DNA from: Halomonas urmiana
GTDB lineage: Bacteria; Pseudomonadota; Gammaproteobacteria; Pseudomonadales; Halomonadaceae
Reading direction: 5' to 3'
NCBI RefSeq assembly: GCF_005780185.1
Contig: NZ_VBUI01000003.1
Coordinates: 1-64,000, forward strand
Length of the DNA stretch: 64,000 nucleotides
Both the position numbers and the translations under genes were made by a program. Within the stretch, counting starts at the first letter, position 1. Every line of letters starts with the position of its first letter. This document shows, piece by piece, positions 28,348 through 42,002 of the stretch. The notes under the pieces are model-generated. The model searched no databases, was not told the DNA's origin, and was given only the letters and a program-made list of their open reading frames with translations.

Positions 28348-29556
28348 GTGATCATCAAGCCCAAGGTTCGCGGTTTCATCTGTACCACCACTCATCCCGT
28401 CGGCTGCCAGCAGAACGTGCTCGAGCAGATCGAGGCGACCCGCGCGCGCGGCCTGGACAAGGCCAACGGCCCGAAGAAGGTGCTGGTGATCGGTGCCTCC
28501 AGCGGCTATGGCCTGGCGGCGCGGGTCACCGCCGCCTTCGGCTACGGCGCCGACACCCTGGGCGTGTTCTTCGAGAAGCCGGGCACCGAGAAGAAGCCCG
28601 GCACCGCCGGCTGGTACAACAGCGCGGCCTTCGACAAGTTCGCCAAGGCGGAAGGGCTCTACAGCAAGTCGATCAACGGCGACGCCTTCTCCCATGAGGC
28701 GCGCGAGAAGGCCATCGAGCTGATCCAGCAGGACCTCGGCCAGGTCGACCTGGTGGTCTATTCGCTGGCCTCGCCGGTGCGCAAGCTGCCCGACTCAGGC
28801 GAGCTCAAGCGCTCCAGCCTCAAGCCGATCGGCGAGACCTATCGCGCCACCGCCATCGACACCAACAAGGACGCCATCATCGAGGCCGAGGTCGAGCCCG
28901 CCACCGAGCAGGAGATCGAGGACACCAAGGCGGTGATGGGCGGCGAGGACTGGGAACTGTGGATCGAGGCCCTGGATCGCGCCGGCGTGCTGGCCCCGGG
29001 CGCGCGCAGCGTGGCCTTCAGCTACATCGGCACCGAGATCACCTGGCCGATCTACTGGCATGGGGCTCTGGGCAAGGCCAAGGAAGACCTAGATCGCGCC
29101 GCCGGCGAGATCGACCAGCGCCTCTCCGCCACCGGCGGCGGCGCCAACGTGGCGGTACTCAAGTCGGTGGTCACCCAGGCCAGCGCCGCCATCCCGGTCA
29201 TGCCGCTCTACATCGCCATGGTCTACCGGGTGATGAAGGAGAAGGGGCTGCACGAGGGCACCATCGACCAGCTCAACCGCCTGTTCGGCGAGCGTTTGTA
29301 CCTTGGTGAAGGGCAGGGCAGCGCCGAGACCGACGAGGCCGGCCGCCTGCGCCTGGACGACTGGGAGCTGCGCGACGACGTTCAGCAGGCCTGCCAGGAC
29401 CTGTGGCCCCAGGTGACCACCGAGAACCTCTTCGAGATCACCGATTACGCCGGCTACAAGCACGACTTCCTGAAGCTGTTCGGCTTCGAGCGCGACGACG
29501 TGGATTACGACGCCGATGTGAACCCAGTAGCCGACTTCGATGTCGTGAACCTGTAG
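28348..29556 (+). CDS. fabV: Enoyl-ACP reductase FabV / trans-2-enoyl-CoA reductase
   Basis: FabV reduces the trans-2-enoyl-ACP in the last step of fatty-acid elongation and is resistant to triclosan. The 402-residue protein begins [17 protein letters not shown], has the NAD-binding [16 protein letters not shown], and the Y-x8-K catalytic pair at Y236 and K245. The start is GTG at 28348, with GAGG six bases upstream; longer frames overlap the divergent gene. The gene is followed by a small membrane protein 62 bases later. Confidence 0.96.
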   Translation: MIIKPKVRGFICTTTHPVGCQQNVLEQIEATRARGLDKANGPKKVLVIGASSGYGLAARVTAAFGYGADTLGVFFEKPGTEKKPGTAGWYNSAAFDKFAKAEGLYSKSINGDAFSHEAREKAIELIQQDLGQVDLVVYSLASPVRKLPDSGELKRSSLKPIGETYRATAIDTNKDAIIEAEVEPATEQEIEDTKAVMGGEDWELWIEALDRAGVLAPGARSVAFSYIGTEITWPIYWHGALGKAKEDLDRAAGEIDQRLSATGGGANVAVLKSVVTQASAAIPVMPLYIAMVYRVMKEKGLHEGTIDQLNRLFGERLYLGEGQGSAETDEAGRLRLDDWELRDDVQQACQDLWPQVTTENLFEITDYAGYKHDFLKLFGFERDDVDYDADVNPVADFDVVNL

Positions 29557-29618
29557 GGCCCCGCGTTTTCGGCAGGTGTGCAGACGCGGGATCGGTTCTC
29601 CAGCGAAGGAGGCGAGCC

Positions 29619-29831
29619 ATGGATACCCGCGACAGCAAGACGCCGGAAGAGGAACTGCAGCATCTCAAGGAAGTGAGCCAGCCCGAGGACTACGATCAGC
29701 CCGAGCCGGACGTGGAGCAGCCCGAGGCCAAGAGCCCGCCCGGCAGGCTGCCTCGCGTGCTGCCCATCGTCATCGTGGTGCTCGGGCTCGCGGCGGCGGC
29801 CATGCTGCTGCTGAGCGGCAACGGCCCCTAG
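29619..29831 (+). CDS. Small single-span membrane protein
   Basis: The 70-residue product has an acidic, proline-rich cytoplasmic part (many PEP-type residues) and one C-terminal membrane helix, VLPIVIVVLGLAAAAMLLL. GGAGG-like bases precede the ATG by six. No homologue is recognised. A GC-rich hairpin follows, but without a T run. Confidence 0.6.
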   Translation: MDTRDSKTPEEELQHLKEVSQPEDYDQPEPDVEQPEAKSPPGRLPRVLPIVIVVLGLAAAAMLLLSGNGP

Positions 29832-29843
29832 GTTGCCGCCGTT

Positions 29844-29864
29844 GCCCCGCTCTTCCGGCGGGGC
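29844..29864 (+). terminator. GC hairpin after the small membrane protein
   Basis: GCCCCGC and GCGGGGC form a 7-bp stem with a 7-base loop 13 bases after the stop. It is followed by TGTGG and lacks a T run, so terminator activity is uncertain. Confidence 0.35.
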
Positions 29865-29940
29865 TGTGGATCCCGCCCGGCCTTGGGTAAGATAGGGGCT
29901 TTCCCCGTGCCTGCCGGCGCCGACCCAAGGCCAGATCCGC

Positions 29941-30918
29941 ATGCCCGACTCCGTTTCTTCCCCTCGCCCGACGTCGCTCACGCGCCACGTCGGCGTGGTG
30001 GTGCTGCCTGGCTTCTCTCTGCTGGCCGAGGCCTGTGCCACCGAGCCGCTGTTCGTGGCCAATCGGCTGGAAGGGCGATCGCTCTATCGGCTGACCACCT
30101 TCGCGACCGCGGCCGGCCCCGTGGCGAGCGCCTCTCAGCAGGCGCTGATGCCCCAGGCCGGCATCGGCGAGGTGGACGACCCGCTCGACCTGCTGCTGGT
30201 GTGCGCCCCCGGGCCCCTCGCCGGTCGCATCCCCGAGGCCCTGGTCGACTGGCTGCGCCGGCTCGCCGGTGCCGGGGTGCTGCTGGGCGGCATCGGCGGC
30301 GGCACCGAGGTGCTGGCCCGGGCCGGGGTGCTCGACGGCTACCGGGCCACGCTGCCCTGGCAGCGCTTCGACGCCGTCGCCGATGACTTCCCCCAGGTGC
30401 GCCTCTCGCGCCAGCTCTTCGAGATCGACCGCGATCGCCTGACCTGCGGCGGCGGCACCGCCGCCATGGACATGATGATGACCCTGGTGGGCAGCCAGCA
30501 CGGCCCCCGGCTCGCCGAGCGCATCTCCGAGCACTTCGTGCTGGAGCGCATCCGCATGGGCGACGAGCCTCAGCAGATGCCGCTGCGCTCGCGGCTCGGC
30601 AATGCCCCCGAGAGCCTCTCCGAGGCGGTGGCCCTGATGGAGTCCAACATCGAGGAGCCCCTGACCACCCACGAGCTGGCCGAGCACCTGGGCATCTCGC
30701 GGCGCCAGCTCGAGCGCCTCTTCAAGAAGTACCTGCAGGCCGTGCCCAGCCGCTACTACCTGGACCTGCGCCTGCAGCGGGCGCGTCGGCTGCTGCGCGA
30801 GAGCGACCACCCCGCCGGCGAGATCGCCCTGCTGACCGGCTTCTCCTCGGCGGCCCACTTCTCCACCGCCTACCGCAATCACTTCGGCATCACGCCCCGC
30901 GAGGAGCGCCTGGCCTGA
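29941..30918 (+). CDS. AraC/GlxA family regulator, ArgR-like (arginine catabolism)
   Basis: The 325-residue protein has a DJ-1/GATase1-like N-terminal domain (about 15-195) and a C-terminal AraC-type double helix-turn-helix (about 225-320): EEPLTTHELAEHLGISRRQLERLFKK and ALLTGFSSAAHFSTAYRNHFGI. Pseudomonas ArgR, which activates the aru and aot operons with arginine as ligand, has the same architecture. Here the gene stands next to the ast operon, so regulation of arginine catabolism is a strong inference. GlxA-type regulators for betaine or carnitine (GbdR, CdhR) are alternatives. Confidence 0.85.
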   Translation: MPDSVSSPRPTSLTRHVGVVVLPGFSLLAEACATEPLFVANRLEGRSLYRLTTFATAAGPVASASQQALMPQAGIGEVDDPLDLLLVCAPGPLAGRIPEALVDWLRRLAGAGVLLGGIGGGTEVLARAGVLDGYRATLPWQRFDAVADDFPQVRLSRQLFEIDRDRLTCGGGTAAMDMMMTLVGSQHGPRLAERISEHFVLERIRMGDEPQQMPLRSRLGNAPESLSEAVALMESNIEEPLTTHELAEHLGISRRQLERLFKKYLQAVPSRYYLDLRLQRARRLLRESDHPAGEIALLTGFSSAAHFSTAYRNHFGITPREERLA

Positions 30919-30942
30919 ATCCGGCAGGCGCCGTGGTGGTGA

Positions 30943-32973
<2,031 letters not shown>

Positions 32974-33023
32974 GCCGCGGCTCCCCGATGCGCGACGACT
33001 CATCCCCTTACGGAGATCCTGCC

Positions 33024-34090
33024 ATGCTGGTCATTCGTCCCGTTCGCCCGGCGGACCTGCCGTCCCTGGAGCGGCTGGCCGGCAGCGCCACGCCGCGCCT
33101 GACCAACCTGCCGGCCCATCGCGATCGTCTCGAGGAGCGCATCGCGCGCTCCCAGCGCGCCTTCGCCGGCGATATCGAGGCGCCCGGTGACGAGCACTAC
33201 ATCTTCGTGCTCGAGGACCTGGAGCGCGGCGAGGTGGCCGGTACTGCCACCATCCGCGCCCAGGCCGGTGCTCGCGAGGCCTACTACACCTATCGCCAGG
33301 AGACGCTGATCCACGCCTCCCAGCAGCTCGATGTGCGTCGGGAGGTGCCGACCCTGGCGCTCTCCCACGAGGTCTCCGAGGCGACCCTGCTCTGCGCGCT
33401 GTCGCTGGATGCCCGTTACAAGGGCACCAGCGCCGAGAGCCTGCTGCGCCGCGCGCGGCTGATGTTCATCAGCCAGTACCCCGAGCGCTTCGCCGACCTG
33501 CTCGCCATGGCCTTCCCGGGCTACCTGGATGATCAGGGCGAGTCGCCGTTCTGGAACAGCGTGGGCCGCCACTTCTTCGTGCGCGACTACCAGGAGATCA
33601 ACTACTTCGCCGGGGTGCGCTCGAAGAGCTTCGTCGCCGAGGTGATGCCGCAGTTCCCGCTCTATCTGGCGCTGCTTACGCCCCAGGCCCGCGCCGCCAT
33701 CGGCCGCGAGCACCCGGACCATGAGTCGGCGATGAACGAGATGCTGGCCGAGGGCTTCCTGCGCAGCCGTCACGTGGACATCTTCGATGCCGGCCCGGTG
33801 ATCAAGGGCGAGCGCGAGCGCCTGGTGAGCTTTCGCCGCGCCGCCTGGCACCCGGTGCGCATCCGCCCGGCCCATGCCCTGCCCGATGCCGAGCCGGCCA
33901 TGGTCGCCAACCAGCGGCTGGTGGACTTCCGCTGCGTGGTGGCGCGCTATGCGCTGTCGCCCACCGGGCAGCTGATGCTCTCGCCCGAGCACGCCGAGCT
34001 CCTGGGCGTGGAGGAGGGCCGCGCCGTGCTGGCTGCCCCACTGGCGCTGCCGGACGCGGATGACGCGGGCTACGACGAGGGAGAGCTGTA

Positions 34091-34091
<1 letters not shown>
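33024..34091 (+). CDS. aruF: Arginine/ornithine N-succinyltransferase, alpha subunit
   Basis: AstA-type enzymes transfer succinyl from succinyl-CoA to arginine. This 355-residue protein begins MLVIRPVRPADL with the TNLPAHRDRLEERIARS segment, and carries LSLDARYKGTSAESLLRRARLMFISQYPERFAD, whose equivalent is shared by both subunits. Pseudomonas-type organisms have two diverged subunits, AruF and AruG, where E. coli has one AstA. The start was chosen for GGAG eight bases upstream. The stop overlaps the aruG start by one base (TAATG). Confidence 0.9.
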
Positions 34092-37991
<3,900 letters not shown>

Positions 37992-38089
37992 GCCCGTTGC
38001 GGGAAGCCGCCGACAGGGCTCGCCCCGGGACGTGGCCCGGCCCTCTGCTGTAGGATCCGTCAGCGTGAAGCGGATCCGCAGGGGGCGGC

Positions 38090-39250
38090 ATGACCGGTGA
38101 CGGCATGATCAGGGACGAGACGGTGCGGCAGGCGGCGTCGCCGCAGGCGGCCTATCGGCAGGCGATCGCGCGTGCCGGTTTCGTCGACGACGCGGCCCAG
38201 CGTCAGGCGGTGGCGCACCTCGAGGCCTGTTTCCACGCCTTGCACGAGGTCGCGGACGAGGCGCCCGGGGTCTACCTCTGGGGGCCGGTGGGGCGCGGCA
38301 AGACCTGGCTGATGGATCTCTTCCAGCGCCACCTGGACGTTCCCTCGCGACGCCTGCACTTCCACCACTTCATGCGCTGGGTGCATCACCGCCTCTTCCT
38401 GCTCTCCGGCACCGCCGACCCGCTGACGGCCCTGGCCCGGGAGCTGGCCGATGAGGTCCGGGTGCTGTGCCTCGACGAGCTGTTCGTCAGCGATATCGCC
38501 GACGCGATGATCCTCGGCGGCCTGTTCGGCGCGATGTTCGATCACGGGCTGACGCTGGTCTGCACCTCGAACCAGGCCCCGAACCAGCTCTACGCCGAGG
38601 GCTTCAACCGCGAGCGCTTCCTCCCCGCCATCGCCGCCATCGAACGGCACACTCGGGTGGTCGCGCTCGACGGCGGACAGGACCATCGCCTACACCCCGG
38701 CCGGGCCCATCCTCGCTACTGGATCTCACGGCCCGGGCATCCGAGCGCCCTGCCCGACGTCTTCGAGTGGCTGCGTGGGGACGGGCCCGTGTGCCACGCC
38801 CCCATCGAGCTGGGACACCGAGCGATTGCCGTGGTCCGGCGCAGCGAGCGGGTGCTCTGGTGTCGCTATGGCGACCTGTGTGAGGCGCCGCTGGCGGCAC
38901 TCGACTTCATCGCCCTCGGCGACCGCTTCGATCACGTGCTGCTCGGCGAGGTCCCGCGGCTGAACCGTCACGCGCCGGCAGAGGCCATCGCCCGGGGCAC
39001 CGAGGATGGCGCGGCACGGATCGCGGCCGGCGATCGCGACTTCCCCGAGCTCTCCCGCCACGACGACGGCGTGCGGCGCTTCATCGCCCTGGTCGACGAG
39101 TGCTATGACCGTCGCATCCCGCTCTACCTGGAGGCCGAGGTGGCGATGGACGTGCTCTATCCCCACGGCTACCTGGCCTTCCCCTTCCGACGGGTGCTCA
39201 GTCGCCTGCGCGAGATGCAGCTCGAGCGCTTCGGGCGCGACCTGCCGTGA
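38090..39250 (+). CDS. zapE: AFG1/ZapE family P-loop ATPase
   Basis: The 386-residue ATPase has Walker A GPVGRGKTWL near residue 65 and Walker B VLCLDELFV near 126, then TSNQAPNQLYAEGFNRERFLPAI, characteristic of ZapE (AFG1). ZapE joins the divisome late in constriction in E. coli. The N-terminal segment is shorter and more divergent than usual, so a paralogue of the main ZapE is possible. It starts 99 bases after astB and is probably a separate unit. Confidence 0.85.
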   Translation: MTGDGMIRDETVRQAASPQAAYRQAIARAGFVDDAAQRQAVAHLEACFHALHEVADEAPGVYLWGPVGRGKTWLMDLFQRHLDVPSRRLHFHHFMRWVHHRLFLLSGTADPLTALARELADEVRVLCLDELFVSDIADAMILGGLFGAMFDHGLTLVCTSNQAPNQLYAEGFNRERFLPAIAAIERHTRVVALDGGQDHRLHPGRAHPRYWISRPGHPSALPDVFEWLRGDGPVCHAPIELGHRAIAVVRRSERVLWCRYGDLCEAPLAALDFIALGDRFDHVLLGEVPRLNRHAPAEAIARGTEDGAARIAAGDRDFPELSRHDDGVRRFIALVDECYDRRIPLYLEAEVAMDVLYPHGYLAFPFRRVLSRLREMQLERFGRDLP

Positions 39251-39322
39251 ACGGCTGGCGATGAGGCCAAACCGCGCCGCGGATGCGCTATGCTGCGGGC
39301 CTGGACACAAGGGAGAGGCGAT

Positions 39323-40090
39323 GTGACGGGGTTGGTCTACTGGCTGGACATGGCGGGGGTGATCGTCTTCGCCCTCTCGGGGGTGGTGCTGGCCTGCCAC
39401 TCGCGGATGGACCCGTTCGGTATGCTGGTGCTGGCGGCGGTGACCGGGATCGGCGGTGGCACCTTGCGCGACCTGGTGCTGGGCGTGCGGCCGGTGTTCT
39501 GGGTCACCGATCCGACCTACCTCTGGGTGATCCTCGCCACCGTGGGGCTGTCGGTCCTCGGATTTCACTATATCCACCGCCTGTCGCGAGGCTTCCTGCC
39601 GGTGGCCGATGCCTTCGGCCTGGCGTTGTTCACGGTGATCGGCGCCCACAAGGCCCTGATGCTCGAGGCGCCCGGCGTGGTGGCGGTGCTCATGGGCCTG
39701 CTCACCGGGGTGGCCGGCGGGATGATGCGCGATGTGCTGGCGCGCCGGGTGCCCATGGTGCTGCGCCGCGAGATCTATGCCATCGCCTCCATCGCCGGCG
39801 GCGTGGCCTTCGTCGGCCTGGAGGCCCTGTCCGCGCCGCTGGGCATCTCCATCGCCACCGGGCTCGGCGTCACCCTGGGGCTACGGCTCTCGGCCATCTA
39901 CTGGCAACTCTCCCTGCCAGTGTTCGCCTGGGTGGTGGTGCAGCCGCACCAAGCCCCGGAGGTCCAGGCGCTAGAAAGTCATGACGAGGAGCTACCGCAG
40001 CCGAATACGCCGCCGACACGGCGGCGCGCCAAGGCGCGGGTGAGGATGATCACACCCGGCCGTGCCCGGCGGAGAGGAAAGTCGAAATGA
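39323..40090 (+). CDS. TRIC-type (UPF0126) cation channel family protein
   Basis: The 255-residue protein has seven predicted membrane helices, with two related GxGGGxxRDxxxGVRP-like loops: [18 protein letters not shown] and [18 protein letters not shown]. This duplicated pattern defines the UPF0126/TRIC family of trimeric cation channels. The start is GTG at 39323, behind GGGAGAGG. The last 50 residues form a basic cytoplasmic tail ending RRRGKSK. The stop overlaps the next gene by four bases. Confidence 0.9.
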   Translation: MTGLVYWLDMAGVIVFALSGVVLACHSRMDPFGMLVLAAVTGIGGGTLRDLVLGVRPVFWVTDPTYLWVILATVGLSVLGFHYIHRLSRGFLPVADAFGLALFTVIGAHKALMLEAPGVVAVLMGLLTGVAGGMMRDVLARRVPMVLRREIYAIASIAGGVAFVGLEALSAPLGISIATGLGVTLGLRLSAIYWQLSLPVFAWVVVQPHQAPEVQALESHDEELPQPNTPPTRRRAKARVRMITPGRARRRGKSK

Positions 40091-41202
40091 GTCTGGCGCT
40101 GCCCAGCATGTGGCCGAGAGCGCGATCGGAGCCGCGCGCGGGCCGTGTGCCCGTGAGGTTCACGAGCTGGCTGCTGGTGGCGCTGCTGACGCTGAGCGGC
40201 TGCGCGCTCCCGGCGCGTGACTCGACCCTCGCCTACGACGAGGTGGCGCGGTCGATTCAGGAGCGCTACGAGAAGGCCCTGCCCGATCTGCCCTCGAGCA
40301 AGCAGCGCCACTATGCACAGCGGCTCTATCGCATGACCGGCGATGATCGCTACCTGCCCCTCAATCGCGCCTATGGGCGGCAGTTGGTGAGTGACTTGCG
40401 CGAGGAGATCGATGCCCTGGCCGATCCCGGACATGCCGCGCGACGGGCCCGGGAGCAGGTGGCGGCCTATCCGGAAGGCAGCGCTAAGCAGCGTCGCCGC
40501 AAGCGCATGCTCGCCGAGTGGGGAGAGATCGCCTACGCGAAGGGGCTCGCCTTCAAGCTGACCCAGGCGAAATATCACGGCCTTCTGAACGAGGCTGACC
40601 TGCCCGGCCACCAGCGGGCGCTGGACTACCTGGCGAGCGTCGATTTCCGTGCTTTCCTGCTCGATCCCGGGGTGATGGCGGTCTATGCCGCCCAGGTCGC
40701 CAACCTGGTGTATTACCTCGAGGACCTGGGTGTCACCGACCTGAGAGAAGAGGTCGCCTCGGCCTTTCGTCGCCAGTATCCACCGGCGCGCGATGCGAGG
40801 CTATCCACGGCCGAATACCGCAACAAGATCTACGGCATGACCCACTTCGTGATCGCCGCCAGCGACTACTACCAGCAGCCCGTGGAGGCAGAGGACTTCC
40901 GTTGGGTGCTGGACGAATTCGCCGCCGGGCTGGAGCGCATCCTGGCCGACACCAAGGAGGACATCTACACGGAGGTGGGCATCAGCTTTCTGCTGGCTGG
41001 GGAAGAGGATCATCCGGCCGTGAGGCGCCTGCGCAACGCCCTTCTCGAGGCCTATGACCCGGTGGCGCGGATGCTGCCTTCGGAGCAGGGAAGCACCGAC
41101 CTGGCCCGCGGTGAGCACCGTAACGTGCTGGCCATCATGCTCTTGAATTGGCCGGACCGACTCTATCCGGGACCGACGCTCGCTGTGCGTCAGGATCAGT
41201 AA
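40087..41202 (+). CDS. DUF3541 lipoprotein
   Basis: The 371-residue protein has a basic N terminus, a hydrophobic helix and the lipobox LTLSGC, so it is probably lipidated at the cysteine near residue 39 and anchored in a membrane facing the periplasm. The remainder is a helical domain resembling DUF3541, for example [18 protein letters not shown] and [19 protein letters not shown]. No catalytic motif is clear. It overlaps the TRIC-type channel gene by four bases, so the two may act together. It ends seven bases into the convergent acyltransferase gene. Confidence 0.8.
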   Translation: MSLALPSMWPRARSEPRAGRVPVRFTSWLLVALLTLSGCALPARDSTLAYDEVARSIQERYEKALPDLPSSKQRHYAQRLYRMTGDDRYLPLNRAYGRQLVSDLREEIDALADPGHAARRAREQVAAYPEGSAKQRRRKRMLAEWGEIAYAKGLAFKLTQAKYHGLLNEADLPGHQRALDYLASVDFRAFLLDPGVMAVYAAQVANLVYYLEDLGVTDLREEVASAFRRQYPPARDARLSTAEYRNKIYGMTHFVIAASDYYQQPVEAEDFRWVLDEFAAGLERILADTKEDIYTEVGISFLLAGEEDHPAVRRLRNALLEAYDPVARMLPSEQGSTDLARGEHRNVLAIMLLNWPDRLYPGPTLAVRQDQ

Positions 41203-42002
41203 GCGCTGGCTTCCTGCATCGGCATTTCTTCCGTCTGCGATTCTAGCTCACTCTGTATATGTCGGTAGAGTGGTAACAGTTCAGCATGGATCTCTTTTTC
41301 GGCCTGCTGCTGGTCGATATAGAATGCACTTCTTTTTCCATGAAAATTGATGTTGTCACCAACTTTAGTGAAATGGAAGCCCGACATGGATAGTAAACGG
41401 GGAAGTCTAGGTTCCATCATGGCAAAGACATGCCGGCGGTAAGTGATGCCAACAAGCGCATAGGTGGCAAGGAAGAGTCCAATCACGATCACCGAGAATG
41501 TTTTCTTTTCATTCTGCGTAAATTTTTCGCGGCTGGAATGAGTGCCGGCGTCACCTTTATCCTTGATAGACCTTCTTCGGAAGGAAGGGTGTATGGCGAG
41601 TCTTGAAACTTCGCAAATCTCCTTTTTATTTAGCAGTGCAGGATGAAAATTTTCATGGGTAAGGCTCTGGCCTGCATAGCTTTGTAAAGGCAATCTTGTG
41701 TCATGGCAGTCATCATTGGGAGACGGGAGAACAAGGCGCATGCATCCAGCTGCTTTTCCGCTGCGCCTATGTTCGATCAGGCAGTGTACCGAACGTTCGT
41801 CATGCTCATCATATTCTAGCTTCTCGCGAGAGTCAGATGGCTCCTCGTAGCCAAGTTCATCGCAGTAGATGTCATATCTCAAACGATATATTTTCTTTTT
41901 CTCTTCTTTGCTTTGAGCGAGAATGAAGCGAAATCCGCTCCGGAAGCGTTCCAGTAGTTGGGTAGATGACTCTGCATTCTCATCAGGTGAGAAAGAATTC
42001 AT
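41196..42002 (-). CDS. PEP-CTERM/exosortase-type acyltransferase, AHL-synthase-like
   Basis: The 268-residue protein resembles the GNAT-fold acyltransferases named for exosortase systems, relatives of acyl-homoserine-lactone synthases. Matching features are IYRLRYDIYCDELGYE near residue 40, the CLIEHRRSGKAAGCMRLV strand pair, EICEVSRLAIHPSFRRR, and YRRHVFAMMEPRLPRLLSMSGFHFTKVGD. No exosortase gene is in the window. Its base composition is much more AT-rich (about 45% GC by inspection) than all neighbours, suggesting transfer. It overlaps the GGDEF-EAL gene by four bases (ATGA) and closes the operon. Product is unknown; an acyl-amino-acid signal is a possibility only. Confidence 0.82.
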   Translation of the reverse strand: MNSFSPDENAESSTQLLERFRSGFRFILAQSKEEKKKIYRLRYDIYCDELGYEEPSDSREKLEYDEHDERSVHCLIEHRRSGKAAGCMRLVLPSPNDDCHDTRLPLQSYAGQSLTHENFHPALLNKKEICEVSRLAIHPSFRRRSIKDKGDAGTHSSREKFTQNEKKTFSVIVIGLFLATYALVGITYRRHVFAMMEPRLPRLLSMSGFHFTKVGDNINFHGKRSAFYIDQQQAEKEIHAELLPLYRHIQSELESQTEEMPMQEASAY

